Positions 35,249 through 44,736 of a stretch of 64,000 nucleotides of DNA are shown in pieces (position 1 is the stretch's first letter; every line of letters begins with the position of its first letter). The notes beneath the pieces are model-generated. The model had not been told where the DNA came from. It did not search any database and worked only from the letters and a program-made list of their open reading frames with translations. The stretch spans positions 1 to 64,000 of the forward strand of contig NZ_JBMPIX010000001.1 in NCBI RefSeq assembly GCF_049341065.1, written 5' to 3'. The position numbers were made by a program, and so were the translations under genes. This DNA comes from Pacificoceanicola sp049341065. GTDB lineage: Bacteria > Pseudomonadota > Alphaproteobacteria > Rhodobacterales > Rhodobacteraceae.

Positions 35249-37822
35249 CTAAACGTCTTCGCCCAAACGTTCCTTGATCGCCAGTTGCGCCGCGGCCAAA
35301 CGCGCCACAGGAACCCGGAAGGGCGAGCAACTGACATAGTTCATACCCACCGCCCGGCAGAACTGGATGGATTCTGGATTACCGCCATGCTCGCCGCAGA
35401 TCGACAGGGTGATGTCGCTCCGGGCCTGGCGGGCACGTTCGGCGCCTATGGCGATCAATTCGCCCACGCCTTCGACGTCCAGCACATGAAATGGGTCTTC
35501 CGGGAAAACCCCTTGCTGGACATAATTTGACATGAAACGCCCCGCATCATCGCGCGACAGGCCATAGGCCATCTGGGTCAGGTCATTGGTCCCGAAAGAC
35601 AGGAAATGCGTATGCTGGGCGATCTCGTCGGCGCGCAGACAGGCGCGCGGTGTTTCAACCATCACGCCAAAGCGATAGTCGAACTCGGCCCCGCGTTCAG
35701 CGCGAACTGCGGCGGCGACGGCATCTATGCGGGCACGCAGAATTTCCACCTCGCGCTTGGCGGAGACCAGCGGCAGCATGATTTCGGGCACCACCGGGGC
35801 GCCAACGCGGCTGGCATCAAGCGTTGCCTCAAAGATGGCGCGCGCCTGCATGTCGTAGATTTCCGGCACGGTAATGCCCAGACGTACGCCGCGCATCCCC
35901 AGCATCGGGTTGTATTCGCCCATCGCCTCGACCCGCCGGGTGACGTCTGACACGGGCAGATCCAATGCCTCGGCCAGATCGCGCAGGCCCGCGCGATCGG
36001 TGGGCAGGAATTCGTGCAGGGGCGGATCGAACAGTCGGATGCAGACCGGCATGCCTTCCATGATCCGGAACAATTCGGTGAAATCGGCGCGCTGCATCGG
36101 CAGCAGCACCGCCAGCGCCGCTTTGCGATCCTGCGGGGTGTCGGCAAAGATCATCTCGCGCATGGGGGTCAGGCGGTCTTGTTCAAAGAACATATGCTCG
36201 GTTCGGCACAGCCCGATCCCCTGCGCGGCAAAATTCCGCGCTGTCGTTGCATCAGCCGGGGTGTCCGCATTCGCCCGAACACCGATATCGCGAGCATCAT
36301 CGGCCCATGTCATGAAGGTCTGAAAGCTGTCGTCCAACACCGCCTCGACCATTTCGGGCGCCCCCGCAAGGATCTGCCCCTGCGTCCCGTCGATTGTGAT
36401 GATGTCGCCTTCTTTGAAAGTCCGTCCGTCTGCGGCGGTGATCTGGCCGCGCTTGAGGTTGAATTTCATCTGCGCTGCGCCGACAACGCAGGGTAGGCCA
36501 AGGCCGCGGCCAATGACGGCTGCGTGGCTGGTCATCCCGCCGCGCTCGGTCAACACGCCCACAGCGGCATGCATGCCGCGAATATCCTCGGGCGAGGTTT
36601 CGCGGCGGACCAGAATGCAAGGCTCATCCCGCGCGGCGCTGGCCTGTGCCTCGTTTGAAGAGAACACGATCCGGCCCGTGGCGGCCCCGGGCGAGGCGGC
36701 AACTCCGCTGCCAATCACATCGCGCGGCGCGTCATCGGCGATCTGACGGTGCAGCAATTCCGACAGCGAATGCGGATCGACGCGCATCAGCGCCTCTTGC
36801 GGGGGGATGATCTTGTCTTCGGCCAGACGCACGGCAATGCGCACGGCGGCGCGCGGGGTGCGCTCGACCCGAACGCCGTCAAGGATGTGGACCTTACCGT
36901 TTTCCAGCGTGAATTCTATCTGCATTTCGGCCCGCAGCTTTCGGCGCATCAGCTCGGCATGGGCTTTCAGCGCCTCAAAGGCCTCGGGCGCCAATTCCTC
37001 AAGCGAGGGACCGCGCGGGTCGCGGGTCAGGAACAGGCTTTTGGTGCCGCGTTCCAATGCTTCGCGTCCTTGGCTTTGGCTGAGATATCGGCCGGTGATC
37101 TGCCGCAGCCCGGTTTCGGAATCGACCAGTTGCAGCACGCCCGAGCCGCATTCGCCCTGTCCCAGCCCCAATGCCATCTGTTGCACGACAAGCCCCAGAC
37201 CGGCATCGGCGGGCGCGCCGCGTGCCTGCCGCAGCAGCCGCGCTGTCGTGCCTTCCCAGGCCCGCGCCATCGAGCGCAGAACTTCGTGCAGTTGCACCAC
37301 CGGATCCTGTGGAAATGGCTCTTCGGCCTCTTCCTCATAGGCGGCCAGGGCCGATGACAAGCCCGCGGCGCCGGCTTCGTCGATGTCGTCGAACATATCC
37401 GGATCAAGCCGGGCAACGTGGATTGCGTAGCCCTGCACAAAGCGCAGATAAAGCGAGGCGGCCGCTTCGTTGCCGATGCGATCAGACAATTCGACATAGC
37501 GCGCATCGTTCATGCCGATGTTCAGCATGGCCCCGGGACCGCCCCAGTCAGGATCCTCAGAGGACGGACGCACGCAAAGCAGCGCGCCTTCGGGAAAGCT
37601 TTGGACCATGGCCGCCACGTCCGGCATCTCGCCTGCGGCAATGGCGTGAACCGCGTCGAAGGACAGCGCCACGGTGGGCGGCACGGGCAGGTCCAGCCGC
37701 AGCAAGCGTTGCAGACACTTGGCCCGCCCTCCGTGGCGGGGCGTGCTCATCGGAGAGGTGGCGGCAATCACGGTGACATTGGGGTTGTCGATTGCGGGTT
37801 TCTGCGGCGCGGCGTGAGTCAT
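35249..37822 (-). CDS. ppdK: Pyruvate, phosphate dikinase-like PEP-utilising enzyme
   Basis: PPDK interconverts pyruvate and PEP through a phosphohistidine. The 857-residue protein has the central His domain (LTERGGMTSHAAVIGRGLG) and the PEP domain (LCRTEHMFF, FLSFGTNDLTQMAYGLSRDD, ICGEHGGNPESI, NYVSCSPFRVPVARLAAAQ). The N-terminal ATP-grasp part is divergent: it reads RHGGRAKCLQRLLRLDLPVP and CVRPSSEDPDWGGPG where PPDK usually has GGKGANL and SGARASMPGM. It may thus use a different phosphoryl donor or have weak ATP activity. ATG at 37822 is preferred. Confidence 0.8.
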   Translation of the reverse strand: MTHAAPQKPAIDNPNVTVIAATSPMSTPRHGGRAKCLQRLLRLDLPVPPTVALSFDAVHAIAAGEMPDVAAMVQSFPEGALLCVRPSSEDPDWGGPGAMLNIGMNDARYVELSDRIGNEAAASLYLRFVQGYAIHVARLDPDMFDDIDEAGAAGLSSALAAYEEEAEEPFPQDPVVQLHEVLRSMARAWEGTTARLLRQARGAPADAGLGLVVQQMALGLGQGECGSGVLQLVDSETGLRQITGRYLSQSQGREALERGTKSLFLTRDPRGPSLEELAPEAFEALKAHAELMRRKLRAEMQIEFTLENGKVHILDGVRVERTPRAAVRIAVRLAEDKIIPPQEALMRVDPHSLSELLHRQIADDAPRDVIGSGVAASPGAATGRIVFSSNEAQASAARDEPCILVRRETSPEDIRGMHAAVGVLTERGGMTSHAAVIGRGLGLPCVVGAAQMKFNLKRGQITAADGRTFKEGDIITIDGTQGQILAGAPEMVEAVLDDSFQTFMTWADDARDIGVRANADTPADATTARNFAAQGIGLCRTEHMFFEQDRLTPMREMIFADTPQDRKAALAVLLPMQRADFTELFRIMEGMPVCIRLFDPPLHEFLPTDRAGLRDLAEALDLPVSDVTRRVEAMGEYNPMLGMRGVRLGITVPEIYDMQARAIFEATLDASRVGAPVVPEIMLPLVSAKREVEILRARIDAVAAAVRAERGAEFDYRFGVMVETPRACLRADEIAQHTHFLSFGTNDLTQMAYGLSRDDAGRFMSNYVQQGVFPEDPFHVLDVEGVGELIAIGAERARQARSDITLSICGEHGGNPESIQFCRAVGMNYVSCSPFRVPVARLAAAQLAIKERLGEDV

Positions 37823-37942
37823 GCAGTGCAGCATACGCGGGCGCGGCGCTCTGGCAAGATGGGAAGAGGTCGCGTTGCCGTTTCGCCATAGTAAGATTTG
37901 CCGCAGGCCCGGTAGGCGGGTCGCGCGGGACAGGGCAAATCC

Positions 37943-37965
37943 GGCCAGCCATCAATAGGCTGGCC
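37943..37965 (-). terminator. Probable terminator after glyS
   Basis: ggccagcc (37943-37950) and ggctggcc (37958-37965) form an 8-bp stem with a 7-base loop, 12 bases after the glyS stop. The T tract on the minus strand is weak. Confidence 0.5.
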
Positions 37966-37976
37966 AGATTGGGAGT

Positions 37977-40202
37977 TTAGCCTTCGATCGTCGTCAGGTC
38001 GGCAACCTGGCTACAGATCACCCGGATGCGGGCGAGCAGATTCAAACGGTTGCGGCGCACCACTTGGTTGTCGGAATTCACCTGTACCGCCTCAAAGAAG
38101 GCGTCAATCGGGGCGCGCAGGTCGGCCATGGCCTCCATCGCCCCGGCGAAATCCTCGGCGGCCATCGCCGGTCCGATCTGGGCATCGGCGGCGTCAAGGG
38201 CGGCGAACAGCGCCTTTTCCGCGTCCTCTTCGGCGAACTTGATGTCCGCGCCAAAGGAATATTCGACCCCATCCTTTTCCTCGGCTTGGCTGAGGATGTT
38301 ATTGGCGCGTTTGAACCCCTGAACAAGATTTTCGCCGTCCTCGCTGGCCAGAAAGCCGGACAGGGCGCTGGCGCGTTTGACCAGTAGGGTCAGATCGTCC
38401 CGGTTGGGCATGGCAAGGCAGGCGTCGATCACGTCATGGCGAATGCCTTCGCCCTTCAGATGTACCTTGAGCCGGTCATGGATAAAGCCCAAGAGGTCGT
38501 CGCTGGTGTCAGGGGTGTGGTCCGTCACCTGTTCGATCCACTTCGGCGCATCGCCTTCGATCCGGTCGATCACGGCGCGGACAGCCGCGCCAAAGACACC
38601 GTGATGGGCAATCTCGCTTAGCAGTTCTTCTTTCAGGGCTTGTTCCTTGACGTCACCGTTGGTGTCGATCTGGTGGCGCAGGAGTTGGGCGTCGATCATC
38701 CGGTCCAGATGCAGGCGCAGATCGTTGACCAGCACAAGGCGGATCACCCCAAGCGCAGCGCGGCGCAGGGCATAGGGGTCTTTCGAGCCTGTCGGCTTTT
38801 CGTCAATCGCCCAAAAGCCGGTCAGCGTATCCAGTTTGTCGGCCAGCGCCACCGCCACCGAGATCGGCGCGGTTGGCACATCGTCCGCCGGGCCGAGCGG
38901 CGAATAATGCGCCTGGCAGGCTTCTGCCACCTCGTCGGGAAGGCCCGCGGCCTTGGCATAGTACCGACCCATGAGGCCTTGCAGCTCGGGGAATTCATAG
39001 ACCATTTCCGAGCTGAGATCGGCTTTGGCCACTTCGGCGGCCTGCTGGGCCAGCGCCGGATCGGCGCCCACGGTGGGGGCCAGTTGCCGGGCAAGCTTGG
39101 CGATCCGTTCGATCCGCGCCTGCTGGCTGCCAAGCTGGTTGTGAAAGGTCACGTTCGACAGCCGGTCGGTCCAAGCGCCAAGGCCCTCGGAGCGGGCGAT
39201 GCGCAGGTCGTTTTCCCAAAAGAACTTGGCATCCGACAGACGCGCTGCCAGTACCTTTTGGTTGCCCGCAAGGATCGTTGCGCCGTGATCGGCGGTCTCG
39301 ATATTGGCAACGGTGATGAATTTTTCAATCCGGCCGGTCTTGGGGTTGCGCACCGAAAAGAATTTCTGGTGCTCTTTCATCGAGGTTTGCAACACCTCCG
39401 GCGGCAGGCCAAGGAAATCCTCGTCGATTGATCCCATCAGCACCACCGGCCATTCAACCAGCCCAGCGACCTCGCGCAGCAGGCCCGGGTCTTCGACAAC
39501 CTCAAGCCCTTGGGCAAAAGCCTGATTTTGCGCTTCGTGCCAGATATGTTGCTGCCGTTCTTCGGGGTTCAGAATCACCTTGGCGCGTTTCAGCCGCGCC
39601 TCGTAGTCCTCGAATGACGTCACCTCAAAGGGGCCATCGCCCATGAAGCGGTGGCCTTCCGTGGTCTGGCCGGACTTGATGCCATCCACGTCCATCTCGA
39701 TCACATGGTCGCCGTGCTCGTCGCTGAGCAGGCACAGGATGCGGTGCAGCGGGCGTACCCAGCGCAGCGTACCCGCGCCCCAGCGCATCGATTTCGGCCA
39801 GGGAAAGCCGCTGATTGTCTTTTCCAGAACCTCGGCAACGATTTCTTCGGCGGGGCGGCCCGGCGTGGTCACGGTGGCGTAGTAAAACGCGCCCTTCTTG
39901 TCCTCGCGCTCTTCCAACTGTTCGCGGGTGACCCCGGCGCCGCGCATGAAGCCCTCAAGCGCCTTTTCCGGCGCGCCAACCTTTGGGCCGCGGCGTTCTT
40001 CGCGCAAGGTCGGGCTTTCTTTCGACAGGCCCTGCACGGTCAGCGTCAGACGGCGCGGCGTGCTGAAGCCCGCAGCGCCGGAATAGGTCAGGCCAGCTTC
40101 GACCAATCCATCGGTCATCAGCTTTTTCAGGTCATCCGCAGCCTTGCCCTGCATGCGCGCCGGGATTTCCTCGGAGAAGAGTTCAATCAGCAGATCAGGC
40201 AT
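37977..40202 (-). CDS. glyS: Glycyl-tRNA synthetase beta subunit
   Basis: The beta subunit of the heterotetrameric bacterial glycyl-tRNA synthetase, responsible for tRNA recognition. The 741-residue protein begins MPDLLIELFSEEIPARMQ and has GFSTPRRLTL, FPWPKSMRWG, ALADKLDTLTGFW and YALRRAALGVIRL, typical of GlyS. It follows glyQ and a small DUF6446 gene on the minus strand. Confidence 0.97.
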   Translation of the reverse strand: MPDLLIELFSEEIPARMQGKAADDLKKLMTDGLVEAGLTYSGAAGFSTPRRLTLTVQGLSKESPTLREERRGPKVGAPEKALEGFMRGAGVTREQLEEREDKKGAFYYATVTTPGRPAEEIVAEVLEKTISGFPWPKSMRWGAGTLRWVRPLHRILCLLSDEHGDHVIEMDVDGIKSGQTTEGHRFMGDGPFEVTSFEDYEARLKRAKVILNPEERQQHIWHEAQNQAFAQGLEVVEDPGLLREVAGLVEWPVVLMGSIDEDFLGLPPEVLQTSMKEHQKFFSVRNPKTGRIEKFITVANIETADHGATILAGNQKVLAARLSDAKFFWENDLRIARSEGLGAWTDRLSNVTFHNQLGSQQARIERIAKLARQLAPTVGADPALAQQAAEVAKADLSSEMVYEFPELQGLMGRYYAKAAGLPDEVAEACQAHYSPLGPADDVPTAPISVAVALADKLDTLTGFWAIDEKPTGSKDPYALRRAALGVIRLVLVNDLRLHLDRMIDAQLLRHQIDTNGDVKEQALKEELLSEIAHHGVFGAAVRAVIDRIEGDAPKWIEQVTDHTPDTSDDLLGFIHDRLKVHLKGEGIRHDVIDACLAMPNRDDLTLLVKRASALSGFLASEDGENLVQGFKRANNILSQAEEKDGVEYSFGADIKFAEEDAEKALFAALDAADAQIGPAMAAEDFAGAMEAMADLRAPIDAFFEAVQVNSDNQVVRRNRLNLLARIRVICSQVADLTTIEG

Positions 40203-40205
40203 GGC

Positions 40206-40730
40206 TCAGTTTCCTTCTCGGGGTGGGCAGTCTTCGCCCAGCGGCGTGCCGTCATAGGCCTTGTCGCCACAGTCATTGATCTCGTGCCAGACATAGCCGC
40301 GCCCATCGTCGGTGATGGCAACCACACGGTCGATGCCGAATTCGATGTTGCTTTGCCCGGTAAAGACCAAAGCGGTGCCAGCTTCGATTTCCTTGGCAAT
40401 GGCCTCGGCGTTGAAGCAGTCAAACCAGTCCGGGGCAAGGCGCGGATCGGCGCCCTGATAGGGTTCATAAGTCTCGGTCAACATTGGCAGCGACATGCTG
40501 GTGGTAAAGCAGGCGCGATAGCGGATCGGGCTGCTGTCGGCGTCGATGGCCTGAAAGTTGTCATAAAGGATCGGCTCGGGGGCGCCCGAAGCCATGAGCG
40601 TGAGCATCACGTCATCGGTGCCGTTGGGCTGCACCTCTTCGTAAAAATAATACACCTGCGAGTAATAGACCACGATGCCGAATATCAATGCGAAGATCAC
40701 AGTGGCTCCCGCCATGATTTTGCCGGTCAC
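40206..40730 (-). CDS. Membrane-anchored protein, DUF6446-like
   Basis: A 174-residue protein with an N-terminal membrane anchor (ATVIFALIFGIVVYYSQVYY) and a periplasmic domain with Cys residues (RACFTTSM, WFDCFNAE, INDCGDK). I recognise it as the Rhodobacteraceae DUF6446 family found between glyQ and glyS; function unknown. GTG at 40730 overlaps the glyQ stop (GTGA); ATG at 40715 is the alternative. It ends three bases before glyS starts, so the three genes form an operon. Confidence 0.75.
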   Translation of the reverse strand: MTGKIMAGATVIFALIFGIVVYYSQVYYFYEEVQPNGTDDVMLTLMASGAPEPILYDNFQAIDADSSPIRYRACFTTSMSLPMLTETYEPYQGADPRLAPDWFDCFNAEAIAKEIEAGTALVFTGQSNIEFGIDRVVAITDDGRGYVWHEINDCGDKAYDGTPLGEDCPPREGN

Positions 40731-41656
40731 GCGAGGGTCCCCCCGGCTTCGGTCTGCACGAAAGCATCGGCGCAGGCCTTGGCCAGTGTCCGCACGCGCC
40801 CGATATAGGCCTGACGTTCGGTGACCGAGATCACCCCGCGCGCGTCCAGCAGGTTGAAGATATGGCTGGCCTTGATGCACTGGTCATAGGCCGGGTGGGC
40901 CATGACGATGCGCTTGCCGGTTTTCGGGTCGTCATGGGGCTGCTCCAGAATACGGGCGCATTCGGCCTCGGCCTCTTCAAAGTGGCGCAACAGCACATCG
41001 GTGTCAGCGATGTCAAAGTTCCAGCGGCTGTATTCCTGCTCGGTCTGGCGAAAGACGTCGCCGTATTTCAGCGCGATCGGCGCATCCGGATCGTTGAAGG
41101 GCATGTCCATCACATGATCGACGCCCAGCACATACATGGCAAGGCGTTCAAGGCCATAGGTCAGCTCTCCCGACACCGGGTGGCAGTCGTGCCCGCCAAC
41201 CTGCTGGAAATAGGTGAATTGGGACACTTCCATACCGTCGCACCAGACCTCCCAGCCCAGTCCCCATGCGCCAAGGGTGGGGCTTTCCCAGTCGTCCTCG
41301 ACAAAGCGCACGTCGTGCAGGGCGATGTCGATGCCAATGGCGCGCAGGCTGCCAAGGTACAGCTCTTGCAGGTCCGGCGGGCTGGGTTTGATCAGCACCT
41401 GAAACTGATAGTAGTGCTGCAGGCGGTTGGGGTTCTCGCCATAGCGCCCATCGGTGGGGCGGCGCGACGGCTGAACATAGGCCGCAGCCCATGCCTTGCT
41501 TCCCAGTGCCCGCAGGGTGGTGGCCGGGTGAAAGGTGCCTGCGCCAACCTCCATGTCATAGGGTTGCAGCACGGCGCAGCCCTTGGCGGCCCAGTAGGTC
41601 TGAAGCCGCAGGATGATTTCCTGAAAACTGCGCGGTTTAGCGATGGTCTCGGCCAT
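40727..41656 (-). CDS. glyQ: Glycyl-tRNA synthetase alpha subunit
   Basis: The catalytic subunit that activates glycine and charges tRNA-Gly. The 309-residue protein has SFQEIILRLQTYWAAKGCAV, QPYDMEVGAGTFHPATTLR, RRPTDGRYGENPNRLQHYYQ and WEVWCDGMEVSQFTYFQQVG, all typical class II GlyQ motifs. ATG at 41656 follows GGAAGGACGCC. Confidence 0.98.
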   Translation of the reverse strand: MAETIAKPRSFQEIILRLQTYWAAKGCAVLQPYDMEVGAGTFHPATTLRALGSKAWAAAYVQPSRRPTDGRYGENPNRLQHYYQFQVLIKPSPPDLQELYLGSLRAIGIDIALHDVRFVEDDWESPTLGAWGLGWEVWCDGMEVSQFTYFQQVGGHDCHPVSGELTYGLERLAMYVLGVDHVMDMPFNDPDAPIALKYGDVFRQTEQEYSRWNFDIADTDVLLRHFEEAEAECARILEQPHDDPKTGKRIVMAHPAYDQCIKASHIFNLLDARGVISVTERQAYIGRVRTLAKACADAFVQTEAGGTLA

Positions 41657-41878
41657 GGCGTCCTTCCCAATCTCGATTGGCGTCTGATTAGGGGGCGGGC
41701 GGGCGAATATCAACCCGAATGGCGCTCGGCCGGGCGCCTGTAGGGGGCAATCTTTTCCGATACAGGATCGCATCGGAAACATACAGGTAGGGATATTTTG
41801 ACGTGCAACCCCCAAACCATCAGTTTAGTATGAACAAAGCAACAGGATGTAACCCGTGACCCAGAGGTCCCTCCCGGA

Positions 41879-43675
41879 ATGAAAAAGAATATTTTTGCGG
41901 TTATTGTGGCGGCCAGCTTCGCCGCCAGCACCGCTTTCGCGCAGGACGACACTGTCTTTATCCAGATCGAAGCCCGTACCAGCCTGACCGGCGCACAACA
42001 AAGCATTCGCGCCTTCTCCGAAGATCTTCAGAATGTGAACGGCTTTTCGCTTGGCGGCGGCTGGTATGGCGTGGCGATTGGCCCTTTTTCACGCGCCGAA
42101 GCGGAATTTCGTCTGGACGAATTGCGTCGCACCGGCGCCATCCCGCCCGATTCCTATATCGAAGAGGCGCGCGCTTATGGCCAACAGTTCTGGCCAGTCG
42201 GCGCCCAGTTGAATCAACAGACCGCGTCCGAGCTGACCGCAGCGCCCTCCGCCGAGCCGACGGCGACAGCCGAAGCGCCGGCCCCTGAGCCTGTTCAGCT
42301 GGCCGAACCTGAAACTGCCGTTCCCGCGCCGGTCGCTGTTCCGGAACCCGAGCCAGAGGAAACGCCGCGTCAGGCGCGCGCCTCCGAGGCCGAGTTGTCC
42401 CGCGCTCAGCGCGACGAATTGCAGATCGCTCTGAAGTGGGCTGGTTTTTACAACAGCACCATCGATGGCGCTTTTGGTCGCGGCACGCGCAACGCCATGG
42501 CGGAATGGCAGCAGGACAAGGGATATGATGTCACCGGGATCCTGACCACGCGCCAGCGCGAACAGCTTTTGGGCGATTATTACGCCATCCTCGAAGGTAT
42601 GGGCATGGCCGACGTGCTTGATGCGCGGTCGGGCATCAGTGTGAAAATGCCGATGGGCGTCGTCGAATTCGACCGCTATGAGGCTCCCTTTGCGCTGTTC
42701 AAATCCAGCACGGATCTGGGCGTTCAGGTCTTGCTGATCTCGCAACCGGGCGATCGGCAGACGATGAATGGCCTCTATGAGATCATGCAAACGCTGGAAA
42801 TCGTCCCGCTTGAGGGCAAGCGTGAGCGGGAACGCGACAGCTTTGTGCTGACCGGCACGAACGACCGCATCGCCAGCCACACCGAAGTCAGCCTGCGCAA
42901 CGGCGAGATCAAGGGCTTTACCCTGATCTGGCCAGCGGGCGACGAAGAACGTCGGACCCGCGTTCTGGGTCTCATGCAAGCCAGCTTTGAGCGGACGGAC
43001 GGCGTGCTGGACCCGGCGACGGTCAGCGATCAGAGCCAATCGGTTGATCTGGTGTCAGGGCTGCGGGTGCGCAAACCCAAGATGTCGGCCTCGGGCTTTT
43101 TCATCGACGCGCGCGGCACGGTTCTGACCAGCGCTGAAACGGTCGCGGGCTGTGAGCGGGTGACGCTCGAAGGGGTCTATGACGCCAAGGTTCTGGCGAC
43201 CGATGCCAATTTGGGTGTTGCGGTTCTGCGCTCCGATGCGACACTGGCGCCGCGCAAGGTGGCCCAATTCAACGTGGACGCACCGCGCCTTCAATCCGAA
43301 GTGGCGGTGGCGGGCTATAGCTTTGGCGGCGTGCTGGGCGCGCCTTCGATGACCTTCGGCACGCTTGAAGATCTGCAAGGCCTTGGCGGAGAAGCGCAGC
43401 TAAAGCGCCTTGCTCTGGCTTCCATGCCCGGTGATGCGGGCGGGCCGGTGTTTGACACAGGCGGCACGGTGGTCGGGATGCTCCTGCCTCGCGAAGAAGA
43501 GGGCAGCCGCCGTCTTCCTGATGAGGTCAGCTTTGCCACCAAACCTGTTGAGATCCTGAACTTTCTGCGCGCGCAGGGCATTCAGCCCATCGCCCGGGGC
43601 ACCGCATCGGCCTTGGCGCCCGAGGATCTGACGGCACTTGGCAAGGACATGACCGTTCTCGTCAGCTGCTGGTAA
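41879..43675 (+). CDS. Secreted SPOR/peptidoglycan-binding protein with an inactive trypsin-like domain
   Basis: The 598-residue exported protein has a signal peptide (1-21), a SPOR-like domain (about 25-105), a Pro/Ala/Glu linker (120-165), a peptidoglycan-binding domain (about 175-232), a middle region (255-375) and a trypsin-like domain (395-570). The triad positions are replaced: VLTSAETV has Glu420 where LTAAHxV has His, NLGVAVL has Asn444 where Asp is expected, and GDAGGPVF has Ala520 where GDSGGP has Ser. It is usually annotated as a serine protease, but it should not cleave by the trypsin mechanism; a binding or scaffold role at the cell wall is inferred. Confidence 0.82.
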   Translation: MKKNIFAVIVAASFAASTAFAQDDTVFIQIEARTSLTGAQQSIRAFSEDLQNVNGFSLGGGWYGVAIGPFSRAEAEFRLDELRRTGAIPPDSYIEEARAYGQQFWPVGAQLNQQTASELTAAPSAEPTATAEAPAPEPVQLAEPETAVPAPVAVPEPEPEETPRQARASEAELSRAQRDELQIALKWAGFYNSTIDGAFGRGTRNAMAEWQQDKGYDVTGILTTRQREQLLGDYYAILEGMGMADVLDARSGISVKMPMGVVEFDRYEAPFALFKSSTDLGVQVLLISQPGDRQTMNGLYEIMQTLEIVPLEGKRERERDSFVLTGTNDRIASHTEVSLRNGEIKGFTLIWPAGDEERRTRVLGLMQASFERTDGVLDPATVSDQSQSVDLVSGLRVRKPKMSASGFFIDARGTVLTSAETVAGCERVTLEGVYDAKVLATDANLGVAVLRSDATLAPRKVAQFNVDAPRLQSEVAVAGYSFGGVLGAPSMTFGTLEDLQGLGGEAQLKRLALASMPGDAGGPVFDTGGTVVGMLLPREEEGSRRLPDEVSFATKPVEILNFLRAQGIQPIARGTASALAPEDLTALGKDMTVLVSCW

Positions 43676-43698
43676 ACTCTCCGGCTCAGCGATTTTAC

Positions 43699-43728
43699 AC
43701 GGCCCTGCAGTGACGCGGGGCCGTTTTG
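43699..43728 (+). terminator. Intrinsic terminator after the protease-like gene
   Basis: acggccc (43699-43705) and gggccgt (43718-43724) followed by tttg, 24 bp after the stop. Confidence 0.7.
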
Positions 43729-43735
43729 CATTGGT

Positions 43736-44647
43736 TCAGCGGCCAAACAGCCGCATCAACGCGCCCCATTGGCTCAGAAAAACCCCGGCAAGGATCAGCA
43801 CAAGCGCGATCAGCAGGCTGGGGTGCAACGGCTCCCCCAGTAGAAGAACGCCCAGAAAGACCGACCAAAGCGGCACCTGATAGTTGGTCAGGCTCATGAA
43901 AACCGGCCCGGCGCTGCGGATCACCAGAACGCGCAACAGGTTGGCGCCGGCCGTTGGCAAGAGCCCCAGCACCGCAATCACCAATAGGGTCGGGCCATCG
44001 GGCATCGGAGGCGGGCCTTCGTTCAGCCATGCAAGCGGGATGACAAACGCGCTGCCAATCATCAGCGGCACGGCGGCCAGCCCGATGGGGTCGGCAGGTG
44101 GCAGGCGGCGCATGGTCACGGAACTGACGGCGTAACAGACGGCGGCGCCAAGGCAGGCCAGACGGCCAAACGGCTCCAGCGCGTTGCCACTGGCGGCAAA
44201 GGCTTCGGGGCCGATCAGGACGACGACTCCGGCGAAGCCGATCAGGAAGCCGATCAGGCGGCGCAGGGACATGCGTTCTCCGGGGACAAAGAAATGCGCC
44301 AGCGGCAGCACCATCAGGGCCACGGCGGCCATCGACACCCCGGCAAAGCCCGAGGTCACATATTGCAGCCCCCATGACAGCAGCATGAAGGGCAGGGCGG
44401 TGGACAGGATGCCGATCGCTGTCAGTGGCCCCCAAGGGCGGTGATCGGTCAGGAACAGTTTGCCCCCTAAGGCCAGCCAGATCACCACTGTCAAAAGCGT
44501 CGCAAACCCAATGCGTCCCGCCGCCAGCCAGAAAGGCGTGATGCCGCGCAGAGCGATCTCCATGAACATGAAGGTCGCGCCCCAGACCAGCCCAAGGGCC
44601 AGCACCATGATCCAGCTTTTGGGAGTGATTTCGGGGGATTGGGTCAT
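43736..44647 (-). CDS. EamA/DMT-family transporter, third copy in window
   Basis: The 303-residue inner-membrane protein has ten helices with the EamA pattern (WIMVLALGLVWGATFMFMEI at the start, NYQVPLWSVFLGVLLLGEPL near the end). It is not closely similar to the tandem pair at 12.7-14.6 kb. ATG at 44647 was chosen. Substrate unknown. Confidence 0.87.
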   Translation of the reverse strand: MTQSPEITPKSWIMVLALGLVWGATFMFMEIALRGITPFWLAAGRIGFATLLTVVIWLALGGKLFLTDHRPWGPLTAIGILSTALPFMLLSWGLQYVTSGFAGVSMAAVALMVLPLAHFFVPGERMSLRRLIGFLIGFAGVVVLIGPEAFAASGNALEPFGRLACLGAAVCYAVSSVTMRRLPPADPIGLAAVPLMIGSAFVIPLAWLNEGPPPMPDGPTLLVIAVLGLLPTAGANLLRVLVIRSAGPVFMSLTNYQVPLWSVFLGVLLLGEPLHPSLLIALVLILAGVFLSQWGALMRLFGR

Positions 44648-44736
44648 GAGCGGGCTCCGGTCAGGGGATTGCACACCTTCTTTCCTGTTCCGCCGCCGGG
44701 GGCAAGGGGCGACGCAGGGGCCGCCCCGTGAACAGG

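Noticed and set aside
33181..35337. A 718-codon minus-strand ORF opposite mraY and murD
   Set aside because: Both sense genes are canonical; the antisense frame has no recognisable domain.
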